A stretch of 64,000 nucleotides of DNA, from contig NC_133402.1 of NCBI RefSeq assembly GCF_047511655.1, positions 68,158,951 to 68,222,950 of the forward strand, given 5' to 3'. The stretch is from Castor canadensis. Its lineage: Eukaryota > Chordata > Mammalia > Rodentia > Castoridae. How positions within the stretch are numbered: position 1 is the stretch's first letter; the number at the start of each line of letters is the position of its first letter. Below are positions 1 through 13,300 of this stretch, piece by piece. Made by a program: the position numbers and the translations under genes. The notes beneath the pieces are model-generated. The model was not told where the DNA came from, ran no database searches, and saw only the letters and a list, made by a program, of their open reading frames with translations.

Positions 1-1218
1 AAATAAAGTTTTAGCTGTTCTGAAGTCTGTATTGTGGAGCATGAAACATCCATTGTAGTAATTTGGATTCAAGAACTTTCCCTCAAGGTACTAAAACCAC
101 TGATTGCCTAACCTGATTGGTGAATTTCTAGTTATTTTAAATATGACTCAAAGAGTCACCTACAGTTCTGTGGCAATTGACAAAACAGGTAAGAAAAACA
201 TAAGGATGAATTGCTGAAGTTCCAAACGTGAATTCTGTTTCTGAACACATGACATTTTTACATTCAAGATTAAGATGTCTTTAAGGGTCGAAACGACTTT
301 GGAGGTCATCCAGCCCAACTTCCATCCAGACATCACCACGCCGCGCACATATAGCAGTCTTCTGAATTATAAAAATTTATAGTTATTTCCAAAAAAAAAG
401 CTACATAAATAAAAAAGTATCTATTTATAGAAATCTCTATTTAAATTCCGTAATTTAAATATTCAAATCAAATCAGGTAGAACTGCTTCCTCTGATCCCC
501 ACAGACTGTATTTACACCCTGTGTATACAAAACAATGGATGTAGTACCACTCAACTAAAAGGGAGAGAACAGGGCTGTGACACAGTCCCTAATTTGTTCA
601 TGAACATAAAACTGCAAGCCACGGATGTGAATTATCTCTCAGTGAAGCTGTAAAAAAAAAAAAAAAAAAGAAAGAAAAAAATCACAAATAACTTGCTAAC
701 TTGGACTTTGGTCTCTCATTTAAGGTTAGTTTTGGAATGAAATTAGGTTTTTAGAAGTCCAGTAAAATCAGTCTCTCTCACAGTCTGTACATGTGTGAAA
801 AATTTACAAGGACAGTGAACCCACTTATCACAGTCAGGCTTTGGTGAATAACCAAGTATGTCTAACATAGAAAATAAGTCTCTACTGATCAACAGTATAA
901 AAGCTTGGCCCTTGTTTAACATGACAGAGCTGAGTCCTTGGAAGGAAACACCCAACACAGACACTTGAGAAGCTGAGAAACAAAGCAACTTTCCCTCAAA
1001 AGGTTGGTTTAGGCCACAGTGTATAACGGAACTTATTGCTATCTGAAGTATCATTAAAAACAGGTTCATACGTAGCAGAGCCTACATGTCAGAAACACTT
1101 TTCACTAATACAAAGCAAAATGCCCCCTTCGGAAGACACTCTAGATCTCTCACTCCTAAGTCTAGTATTTCACTTGAAAACATAGTATCTGATCGAACTG
1201 ACCTTACAAATCCCACCA
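1..1218 (-). other. HLTF: HLTF 3' UTR (partial)
   Basis: The sequence follows the HLTF stop codon directly. I find no AATAAA or ATTAAA on the minus strand here, only weak TATAAA variants near 376 and 425, so the main poly(A) site is probably beyond the left edge. An A-tract sits at 652-669. Exactly how much of this is transcribed UTR is inference. Confidence 0.5.
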
Positions 1219-1371
1219 TTATAAATCAATTAAAGTTCTGATTTCGTTGATTTTCGCTTGCTTCGTGTCACTTGTGTTGGTTTTCTTCATCCCGAAGGCT
1301 CCTGCTGCAAGCTCTCTTTTTGTGTTCTGTATTTTGAGCATGTTTTCTTCAACAGAATCCTTCACAATGAA
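1219..1371 (-). CDS. HLTF: HLTF exon 25 (terminal coding exon)
   Basis: Encodes F-I-V-K-D-S-V-E-E-N-M at the start and ends E-I-R-T-L-I-D-L-stop, the same C-terminus as human HLTF (residues 963-1012). The stop codon is the complement of 1219-1221. The acceptor AG lies at 1372-1373, phase 0. Confidence 0.95.
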   Translation of the reverse strand, partial: FIVKDSVEENMLKIQNTKRELAAGAFGMKKTNTSDTKQAKINEIRTLIDL

Positions 1372-4300
1372 CTTCAAAAAAGAAAAGGAGGAGGAAAAGT
1401 GAAATGAGTTAAGTACTTTTTAGGTAACAATATTTGAATTCTTTAATATAAAAAGTCCTTATACGAACAATAAAAGAACTCTTTTTGAGAAGCACAAAGG
1501 CACAACAGTGCCCACTAAAAATGAAAAACTAAAGTCTGAGACATGGAATGTTGGGGTACAAGGAGTCTGCAGTCTTACCAAGTGTTACACAGCTCTGAAA
1601 GTAATTGATAAGAAGCTGTTAGTGCCTTTTTTTCTCACTACAGAGAGACTATTTAGAACATGTTAGAACCACTAGGCTAAGCTTCCTTTATCACCCAGGA
1701 TGAAAAGTTTGCTCACATAAAAAAAAAGGCAGGAAGGACAGAAGTCACATCTTAGAACCCAAAACCCTGTTAAGAACATCACACACATAAATTATATAGG
1801 TACTCCCAACTACAGCATTAGCAAAATGAATTTAGTATTCTTCATAAAAAAGCCAAATGAGGGTTTTCCAGATGAAAGAATTGGGTTTTTATCCAGTAGT
1901 TTGTAACACTGAACAAAATGGAAAGAAAAAAAAATGTGACCTTCTTCTCAACAGATACTTAAGAGCATTTGATAAAATTCAACATTTAATTCTCTTAAAA
2001 ACCTTGACTTAAAACCTCTTGCCAGGCACCTGTGGCTCATGCCTATAATCCTAGCTATGCCTATAATGCTAGCTACGTGGGAAGCAGAGATCAGGACTGA
2101 GGTTTAAAGCCAGCCCAGGCAAATAGTTCCAGCCACCCTATCTCGAAAAAACCCATCACAAAACAGGGCTGGCGGAGTGCCTCAAGTGGGAAAGAGCCTA
2201 CCTGGAGAGTGTGAGGCCCTGAGCTCAAGCCCCAGTACTACAAAAAAAAAAAAAAAAAAGCCTCATTACTAGGAATAAAAGACATGTCCTCAACCTTACT
2301 AAGGATGTAAGAAAACATACTCAATGTGAAAGTATTCCCAAAAAACAGAACAAGCCTATCATTACTGCTACCAAATGCTGTATAGAAGTTGTCGTTACTA
2401 AGAAGCATCATAAACTCCACTGAACTCCACAGGAGAGCTAAGCAGATGCTCCCTGTGTTCCTGCGGAAACACTCCTCAGACTAAAGCCGTTCTCCAAGGA
2501 ATCATAAATGTAATAAATCTTCAGAAACTATTTCTTAAATGGGACTTAGTAACAAAGGCCCAAATTTGACGAACAGTAACAGCAGTGACAACACAATTTT
2601 CAGAATGAATGGTAGTAAGAACACTTTATCCAATCGGATATCAGAACCTGCTTTGTGAAGCCACAGAATCATAAAGCAGTGTGAGAGCAGGAGAGGAGGG
2701 GAGCAGAACATTCTAGAAAGAGACCTGTATCTACATCTCACTAGAAGAGGATGGACTGTAAAACAAAGGTGACTGAACAACTGGGTCTTCATTTGGCAAG
2801 ACCTGAAATTGTCTCACAAAACATAAAATCTTCCAGAAGAATCAGAAAAATACAGAATAGTTTTTAAAATCTAGACCTATTTTAAAAAGACTGACACATT
2901 AGAAATCACAAAAATTCTGAAGCTTTCTCATGACAAAAAGCTCTGAAGTTTCAAAAGCAAGCAAGAGCCGAGACTAAGCCATTCTAAGCACAGAACACCA
3001 CTGAATGTCAATGTGTAAAGGAGGCTTTTAACTACAAATGTGCATTTGTACTGCAACTGAAACTGTCAAGATACAAACAGGCCATGCACAGAACATCTAT
3101 GAGCAAACGTGAAGTATGTTCAGGATAAATGCGAATTCATGTATGCTAATTAGCAAGTAAACATCACAAAAGCATAAATTTCTACCAGTCTCACACATTA
3201 CAAGCCCATTTGGGGTTTATTTGTCTCAGTAGTTCTGGGTATAAAATCCAGGGCCCTGTGCACGATAGGCAAGTGCTCCCAGGCCTATGTCCCCAGCCTA
3301 TGAAGTATATTCTGAAAGCAAGTCGTCGTTCTCAGGTGCTAAGAATGGCTTTGCAGAATACTGAAATCCGAGACAAAGCAGAATGGTGACGGCCAGTGGG
3401 TGGGGAGGGAGAGATGGGGAGCTCTTGTTTAATGGGTACAAAGGTTCAGATTGATACAACAGAAAAGTGCTGCAGATGGATGGTAGTGATTGATGGTTGC
3501 ACAATATTGTGTGTATACTTAATGATTAAAATAATGGCAAAGTGGTGTATTTTGTTGTATATATTTTACTACAAAAAAATGTGCTGATCAAAGCCAATGG
3601 CTCAAGCCTGTAATCCTAGCTACTTGGGAGGCAGAAATTAGGAGAATCATGGTTTGAGGCCAACCCAGCAAAAGTCTGTGAGACCCAGTGTCAACCAATA
3701 GCTGGATGAGGTGGCACACACCTGTCCTCCTAGCTACTGCAGGAAGAGTGAAGTAGGAGGATTGTGGCCCAAGCTGGCCTGGGCAAAAAGCAAGACCCTA
3801 TCTCAAAAGTAACCAGAGCAAAAAGGGCTGGAGTCATAGCTCCAGTGGTAAAGCACCTGCCTAGCAAGCACAAAGCCCTGAGTTCAAACCCTAGTATGGC
3901 CAAAAAAAAAAAAGTCATTATACAGTGACTCTTCAATTCATGTTTTAAGAAAGAGAATATGCTGTAGGATAACACAAGTATAATGCTATTTATTTTTACA
4001 ATAAAAAACTTCAAGTTGAGATTTATATGTCATTACATATGCTACAGACTCAGTGTCCATGATCAGTGTATCTTAAAAGTATTCATGAAGGAGAAGAAAG
4101 GTGAGCTTTCCAGTCTGCTCTCCGTAATTCTCCCTCGGTCATTGCATGTGTTTCTGTAAACCTGTGTTATTTAAAAAGCATGGTAGCATAATCTTGAACA
4201 GCTGATTTTAAGAACTCACTTTTGTGATGATCACCTCCTGCTTCTGGCCCAGTCGGTGGCACCTGTCGAAGCACTGGTCTTCAGCAGCAGGGTTCCAGGC

Positions 4301-7300
4301 CTGTAAGAACAGCAGCTCCCTGTTACGGCAGACACATGTGATACTATGCACTGTACCACTTCAGCATTCTGATGGAATTCAAGCACCAACACTACAAACA
4401 GCTCCCCGTCACCAAGACAGGCAGGCAGGCATCCTCCTGTCATCTCACTTCACTTCTAACACTGTAGGATATCTCTTATTGGAAATGCTTGGGACCAGAA
4501 GTGTTTCAGATTTCAAGAGTTTTTCAGATCTGGAATGTCTGCACAGACATTACCAGTTGAGCATCCCTGATCCAAAAATCTGGAATCCAAAACCCAACAC
4601 TTGTTGAGTGTCCTGTCAGTGCTCAAACAGACTCAGACGTGAGAGCATGTCAGATGACAGAGGTCAGCCTGTGCCTAGTAAAGGACCAAAGAGATGGGTC
4701 AGGACCCAACAGAAATGTTTCCTGGTTATCATTTTAAAGTGACAATATGTATGCTCAACAGGGAAACAGGTCATGCATTCTCTCAGATGACTTAGTTTAT
4801 AACAGATGCAATTCTTGGGCCCATTTATGGCAGTTTTCTCCCTTTTTGCTGGTCTTTGGTTTTTTTTCTTTTGTTTCCCTCCATTCATGAAATAAAAGTA
4901 CAAGAAAGGTTTTATGAGTAGTCAACAGTCCTAAGTACTGTTTAAGACTTTGTTGATGCAATTTTCTGCATCTCTTCATGATACTGTTTTGACTTCAAAA
5001 CTTAGCTAAAAAGGACCATACTCATGAGTTGTTTCTTAAGCTGAAGACTGAAATGATGACACAGTAATGGGAAGGGCAACCTAGAGACAGGTACTTAGTC
5101 TGCAAGGACAAGAGCCAAACTGTCAGGGCCTGTTGGAGTCAAGAGCTTTCACATGGGAACTCTGGGAAAATTCTGGGGACCGAAACAGGGAAGTTGTGGG
5201 AACATACATACACACAGGAAACAGGAACACAACATACACACACATGTGAACGACAGACTTTCTAACACAATTTATACTCAGCTGTTACCTTCTTTTAAAG
5301 TTTCCTTTGGACCTAGGAAAGGACAGCTTTGCTATTAACTTGATGCTAGTTAGATTTTGTGCTCTTTTCCAGTATGGAAGTCATGTTTAAGGATATACTT
5401 ATCTCAGGATTTTCTAAAAATGTTACAAAGACCTTGTGTTTCACAAACATGTTGGGGGCAGGCAGTACTGGAGTTTGAACTCAGGGCCTCACTCACAAAC
5501 ACATTTTTAAGTTGTTAACCAAGAGACAAAGTTTTTTTTATGTTGCCTGTATTTTATCTAACAATCTAAATGACAAGCTAGTAATATATATAATGACTAC
5601 TGGAAATCCAATTTATCTCATGACGATATAAAACTAACATGTAGGGATTCTGGAAGCAATCAGCTTCATGACCTCGTAGGAGACATGAAAATTTCTTATC
5701 ACATGAAATTTATGTAAAGGTCAAAGATTTTCATGAGCAACTTTTAAAACAGTCTTACTTTTGCGGGGCTTGGTCTTTGTTTTAAAGTTACAAACAACAT
5801 TAAGAAGGTTACCATATTCAGTGAGAAACAAGCAACTTACTACAAACCGCTAACACATTCTGACAGCATTTTTAAACCGTAACTACTAAAGACTGAGTCT
5901 CTGGTCTGCTTTATAATAATAACTATTCCTTTTTTGATAATAACAATCTTCTCCTTGTATATGAGTGTAAGATTTTAGGCAAGACATGCTACCTCGGGAA
6001 TTTATTCTAAACTTAAAACTTCACCCACAGCACTAAGGCCAATACAAAGCAATACCATCATGACCTGCACCCAAGAAACTCGGCTTTATAATTAGTACTG
6101 GGTTGAAGAAGGTCACACTCAAAAAACAAATCATGGTACAAGCATACCACTGACCTAGGAAGCCTCACCAGAATAAAACATGTATCTCGATAAAATTACC
6201 ACACGATGAATCCTCAGAGTTTCAACTGACAAAGTAAAACAGCAAATCTTAACTCTGTGAATGCACAAAAATAGCACAGGGCTACTCAAGCCCACATAGT
6301 GAACCCAGGACAAATTAGACATCAAAGTTATTTCCAGGTCCTGACATCCTGAACTGCCCCTCTGAGTGCTCAGGAAAATGAGTTCCTGGTGGATACAGAC
6401 TCAGGTCACGTGGCTTGAGTAATGTTCAGAGTGAATTTTGGATCTCTGACCTCGAAGGCCTGCAATGCACAACCACAAGTAACTTCACCATATAGGCACT
6501 AAACTTCACCCAGAAGATTCCATTAATGGTATCCCTTTCTCAACTTACAAGCCTAGACCATCTGCCCCCACATCACCTATGACACATTTAAAAATGCAGT
6601 ATTTGCAGTATCCAAAAGTCCTACATCTCTTATGAGGACAGAGGTTTAAAACTGCATGCAACCTAATTCTTAGGCACACTGCATAGACCTTAAGGCCACC
6701 AGCCCCATGACAGTAGCCACTTTGTCTACCTTATTATAAATAGTCATACTCCAATGCCTGGATCACACCCTGACACAAAGCTTGACTTGATTATATCCTA
6801 CACTCATTCCAATGAATAGTGTTTATTCTGCACTCAAAGAGAAGTAGCATAGTACAGCACTACGGTCCTCAGGCACACAGAAGCTGACCTGTTTTGCATA
6901 GCACCTGCTGAGTGATGTTGGGCAAATTATTTTCTGTGCTTCAGCTTCCTCGGCTGTAAAACAGCGATAATATGTTATTGCCTTTCTAGGGATGCTATGA
7001 GGATGTCAGTTGTAAAACACTTACGAGAAAGCCCTCTATATACACATTTACTAAGATGCTGTCTGAAGTTGGTCCAAGAATTTTCACAATCAATTGTAAC
7101 TATGAAGGTATTTACCAAATAGTATGTGCCTTTTATTTCTTTTGAAGGAATAACACTTTGAAAAGTCTAAGAAACTACTTACTTAGATCTATCTACTTAC
7201 TGGATCCATCAAAAACACTCGAGAAGCTGCGCAAAGATTCAAGCCAACTCCACCTGCTTTTAAAGATAGCAGCATTATAGTTGGAGATCCTGCCTCAGTG

Positions 7301-10300
7301 TTTTGGAAACATTGAATTGATTCAACTCTTTTCTTTTGGGCCATGGAACCATCCAAACGAGTAAACACAAATCCTGAGGCTCTAATAGTGAAAAGAGACA
7401 AGTAATATTTACTATACCTTAGGAAAAAAAAAAAAAGTGGAACAGCAGCCAATCTTAGTTTGATCAATTCTATCTTTAGTTTATTTGCGCAGTACTAGGT
7501 GTTGAACGAAGGCCTGTGTGTGCCCGGTAAGCACTACAGCCCCAGCTCTCACTAACTCATTTATTTTTTCCTCACTAATTAAACAGATGTTTACTGAGCA
7601 CCTATAACATGCTAGGTACCGTAGTCAAGTTTTTTCCTGATAAATTCAGAACTTCACATTTAAAATCCTCACTACCAGAAAATATGCTATTGTGACTCTG
7701 AATATCATGTTACATAGGTGAAATGACTAAAACATCAAATCAGTTTTGTCTTTGCTATCACATCAATCCACTTATATAAAATCCTTTTAATCAAGATGAA
7801 AACATCATGGAACTTACTTGAGTGGCGTTTCTATTAAAGACAGGAACGTTGTAAACTGAGAAACAACTAAACTTTTTATGCTAGGGTTCTTCTTTCTTAA
7901 GTCAATCAAAGCATGCATTAGCGCATTAATCTGAAAGACATTAAGGTACCCATTAGCCTCCACTTCAATTGGTAAAATACATCTGGCATTTCTAAAACTT
8001 TAAAAACTGTTTATTGTCATGTATTTGTTGTGCACTTTACTGGCTTCAGTGTGGTATTTCCACACATGCATAGAATGCACTCATTAAAGCACATTTTATT
8101 AAGAGAAAACTTCTGCCATGTTACTTAAGTAAAAAAGGAAAAGACTAATTTTTTAAAAACTAAGAGTGAAAGAATAATAACCTGAACTCATTTTCTCTTG
8201 CCTCTCAAATTCACCACTTAAACAAAAATCCAATAGCCACGAAAAGAATATTCAAATGCCAGGATTAAAGGTAGAATTACCATCTTTGTCACGTGGTATG
8301 TGCACAGCTGGGTACTTTACCTTTGAACTGGATGTCCACTCCATATTGGACTTTCTCTCACTGTCACACGCCAGTTCTTCTGGAGGACATTCTAGCAAAT
8401 TGTCTCCATGTATATCATTTCTACACAGAGGGCATTTAGCATGTGGCTGTAAAAGAAAGAACAAAATATGAGCCACACTTATCATAGGAACAGAAAAAAA
8501 AATGCCCCAAGTTTTAATGTATGGTAAATTTTGTATATGTCCTCACACTAGCATTGTATTAAGGAGTTTTATTACACTCATGGATTTGGGACAGATCTGT
8601 GCTGTGAAGTCCAGGCAGTGTCTCAAACGCTGTGTGTGCATACATGAAGAAGGTGCAAGTCTGTGATCCTGACTTCCAGCAAGAGCTCAAAATAGTAAAT
8701 ATTATAGCACTTGCCATCAAGAAACATAAATAACCACTTCTTAATCACAGCAAACTATGTAGAACTTTTCTTCAGAAGAAGAAAAACCCTTCCTTAATGG
8801 CTTATGGAGCTGACAGTTCATAAAGCATGTAACAACTTATGAAGCCAACTGTATCTGCTAAATCCTACCAAGTTCATTCACGGCAACATCTACTCTTATC
8901 CATTTGTACTAAGATCAGCTAAGAAAATGAGATTATAGCTTAAATAATTAGATGCCACCACAATCAAAAAATGATCCAGAAACTAAAGCTACGTTAGCGA
9001 TCAGTGCAGTGGGCCCCCTTGGCGTGGGGAGAGGTAAATGACAGGGATGTGTTTACTTCATGATCAAGTGCTACAATCTAACTTTTGCGTTTTCTACATG
9101 CTACATGTATATTTAAAATGTTAAAGAAGAAATACACTAGCTGAAAGACTGCTCAAAGTATTATTCTGCCTCAAAAAATTTTACCAAAAAAATAATCTGC
9201 ACCTATTTTATCCAATACAACAGCAGACAGCCACATGTGTCACTTAAGCCTCTGAAATGTGGCTGAGCTAAACTGAGGTGACAGAAGTATAATACCAACT
9301 TTTGTGAAGACATTTTTTTTAAAGTATATACTTTATCGTAGTGATAATGCTTTATTTTAGATACATTGGGTTAACTTAAAATACACTGTTAAAATTAATG
9401 TCATGTCTATTTAGTTTTTAAAAATACAGCTACTAGGAAAACTAAAATTACCTGTGTCATGCATTATCAATGTACTCACTGGATGGCAGTGACCAGAACT
9501 AAAAGAACTAGGATCGCTGACCGTGGAGCAGTGCCCTATTGTGAAGAGTACTGCCCTATTGTGCAGGAGCTTAATTATGAGAGACGTAAAACCTATCGCA
9601 ACAGTTAACTAACCACAAAAGATGCATTACTAAATCCAAGTGCAGAAGTCCTTATTCTCCCGTGGACCTGAGTTTTCATTTCATTAAGAAACATGTACCA
9701 CTCCACCAAAATGAATCCATACTGAGCAAAAACTAACCTGCTCATTCTGAATGACTTGGCAAATGCAAGGTTTACAAAACACGTGTGCACAGTGTGTTAT
9801 CACAGGAACTGTCAGAGAATCCAAGCAAATTGCACACTCCTCATCTGAACCTGAGCTCAGGATTAGCTTCATCTTCCTTATTAGCTTCGTTCTCAGTTCT
9901 TCAGGAGTATCGTTTCCTAGAGAAAAGGCTGAAAAATTAATTTCAGAGCAAGATTTACAATATGACTAGACAAATTAATGCACATGATATATAAGGAAAA
10001 GTTTTGCTTCACTTTTTCTGGCACAGACAAAAATCATGAGAAAAAATTTGAAATTTTAAGAAAAACTCACAAGAGAAAATAAGAGCCAACTGATATAATG
10101 CACCTCATTCAGAAGCATCATTACAGTATCTGCCCATAAGGCACAGAATGAAAGGCAGATGCACTGTGGATTTCCACCTAAGGGTATCTGTCTCTGGAAA
10201 TTCTGCAAAGATTCAAGTCTAATTCATTGGTGAGTAATTCTTGGGAATATTCCCAGTCAAGTCCACAGTATAAACAATGTCCATCAGACCACATGAAAAA

Positions 10301-13300
10301 GTCCTTACTCTGACTGAAAATCTCTAGCACGTTATAATGGTGTGACCCAGTCACAGTCCTTACCTGAGGGGCCGCTGGAAGACACTGCGCTTGTAAGAAG
10401 ATGAGTGTGGCAACAAATCTGTCGCAATCTAAGCAAGAGACCCAGGACGTCGGCATAGTGGGCAAGGACAGTCCCTTCATTGAAGTACCTGGAGACAGAA
10501 ACGCCACAAATCACGAAATCCTCTCAACTTCTCCGGCAACCACTCCAAAACAAGAATGAGAAACAACAGCAAACCCTACCTTTAATGAAATGGAGGTCTG
10601 TAACAATGAAGTGCAACCTACAAGAAATGGCTACAGACCTCAAAAATCCGCCACATCACAGTTCTTCAAAATGCATGTCAACAGCGAAGGAAAAATGCAT
10701 TTCTCATGTGCCGAAGAGTAAGGGCACACCTGGCAACTGAGCATCCCTGCACTACAAGGAGGGAAGGCAAGCTGAATTTGGAAATACAGCCGGCAGTGTG
10801 GTTCGGCACCTCACACTGGAGGCAACTCTGATGCTTCACTAATAAAACCTAGAACCCACTTGCAACCCTGAATCACAAGTAAACACACCATGACTTCATA
10901 TGTTACAGATAAGCAAACACCCAGTCCAGACAGAACCCAAGAAACTCAATATTAAGTGATGATCAGCACAGAGCCAGGTAGTCATGAAAGAAAACTCACC
11001 AGAAAAATGTTGCCACAGAGCAAATAGAAATTATGACCAAGGACACTGCCATGACTTAACATCACTCATTAAAATGGTTCCGTATAAAAATATGCCTTAA
11101 AGCAAAGACAAAGAGCATTGAAAAGATATGGCAAGTCAATACAAAGAGATGAAAGATGAGCTCAGACAGCCTGACAGTGTGAGAGAGAAAAGCAAACTAC
11201 CAGAGAAGGGAAGACCACACTAACCAGCATAAAAAAAGCAGCCACTAATAAAACCATAGCAAAGGATGTGGGAGAAAAATATAAAGAATTAAAATAATGC
11301 CTGTGAAAAGCAGACAAGACACATCTATGACACAGACAGAAATAAGACAGAATGAAACACCATACTTAAAGTACTTTTTCCTACTGAGGGAAGGAAAAAA
11401 TAGGAAGTCATAGAATCCAAAAACATAAAGCCTTTAAGCCCAAAGATTTAAAAGGTACCACATGTTCCAAGAGAAGCCAACAGAGAGGTGGAGGGATGAA
11501 GAAGGGAGAGAGAGAGAGAGAGAGAAAATCCAGTGGTACAATGTCAGCACAGATTCTGAAGAAAGAATGCGTGATGCAATCATTAAGTATCTGGGCAATC
11601 TGTAGTTAAGTATTAAAGTGACAGAAGAAAAAGCGTCAAATGGTGGAAAGCACAAACTTTAGAGCGAGACATGTGGTTCGAAACCTGATTCTGCCAATGT
11701 CGCTATTAACCTGGAAAGGCTGCTTCACCTTGGGTCTTGAGCCTCCTCGGCTGTAACACGCTTGCTACCTGGCAGGGCTACTGTATTAGAAAGTCAGTCC
11801 AAGTAAAGCCTTCAGAACACTGCATGCACTATGCTAAGTGCTGCTACCATTAGTAAAAATGACGACAAACATTTCCGAATTATTTCTGAATGTTATGTCC
11901 AAAACTGACCTTGTGACCTGAAAACAAACTGCTCCTCCTATAGACTTGTCTCTGGGGATGCAGTTCCACCCTTCTAGTCACTGATGTGAAAAGTCTAAGT
12001 TATAGATGACTCTTCTCTCTCATGACCCACATTGCATCAATCAACAAATTCTGATGGCTCTCTTTATCTCCCTACTCATGAACTTATTCTACACAACCTG
12101 AATCTGTATACAGTAGCCACTGATGCTCTTAAAATACAAGTCAGACTACTCCACTCTCCAAGCTCAAACCCTTTCCAGGTTTTCATCTCATAAAAAGTAA
12201 AAGCCAAAATCTTTGGAATATGCCCCAATGCCTTGAGCAGCCCTCGCCTACCTAGACCCCTCCTCAGTATTGGGACTTCTTTCCTCTTGCTTCTATTACA
12301 CGGCCACACTTACGTCTTTGTTCAAGTTCCCAGGCACACTCCCAACTCAAGCCTTTACACTTGCTGTTCCCTCTGAAACACTTCTCAACCCAGTCTCTTA
12401 CATCTCTGCCCATCCGTCACTTCAGTGGGATTCCCCTGAATCACCTATTAGGACAGCTTTTGCACTCCCCTATCCCTTCTCTGCTTGTTTTCCATAAAAC
12501 TTACTCATGCTTCTTCCCATTAAAATATAAACTCTTTGACAACAGGATTTTTGTCCCATTTTGCTGCATCCCAATATGTGTAAGTGCCTACTGCACATTA
12601 GGCACTTAAGAAATTTTGGTTGAAAGAATTTTAGAAAGCATCTCTATTACAACTATTTGGAATTTGGAATAATCATTCTTTCCTAACCTCTAATTCTTAC
12701 CAAACCAGCCTTGCAACTATCTTACTGAAATTTTTGTATTTTGAAGACTTTCTAGTTTTGCAGTACTGTTCCACTTTCAGTTGTCTCCTATTCATTCTGG
12801 TCCCCACAAGCACACACACCAAACACACTTTCGATCAGACTAGAATTACTCACTTGCTACCAGTCCCTACTTCCTCTTAATCTACATTAATTCCTAGTCT
12901 CAGATTTCCACATTTTGTTAGAAGTCATGTTGACTAATTTCTCTACATGTTTCCAAAACTACACAGTGTTCTCCCACTCCAAAAACCTTACCTTCCAAAC
13001 AACTGTAATCCTGGTTACTCTCCATTTCCCACCCTGTTCTCTGTGGACACCTGGTCTCAGCTCCTCACCAACGGACTCTCAGCATTATTTCCTCCCACGC
13101 TAGGCCTCATTTCCCTCCACCAATCTGCTTTATTCTCTCCTGTCCCCGGAGGCTCTTTCACATTCTCTTCCTGTTAAAAGTATCACACAAATAAAACTAC
13201 CAAAAACCTGATCTAGCAGTCAAGTATCAACCCCACCTTCAAACTTCACTTTGTTTTTCCTTTTAAAGCTAAACATGGTGGAAAAATGTCCATTATCTCT

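Larger units (their letters stand above)
1372..4219 (-). other. HLTF intron 24
   Basis: Contains a compound B1-ID SINE (2020-2259), an inverted ID fragment (3222-3299), an old L1 3' fragment (3375-3585) and a B1-B1-ID compound (3592-3912). Nothing else recognised. Confidence 0.8.
4301..7200 (-). other. HLTF intron 23
   Basis: Holds a DNA-transposon-like remnant (4455-4605), an ID fragment (5461-5495) and a MIR (6840-7035). The rest is AT-rich intron with no recognisable element. Confidence 0.8.

Noticed and set aside
3592-3912. tRNA gene candidates in the ID units throughout the window
   Set aside because: ID SINEs derive from a tRNA and keep A/B-box-like sequence, but they cannot form the full cloverleaf and end in A-tails.
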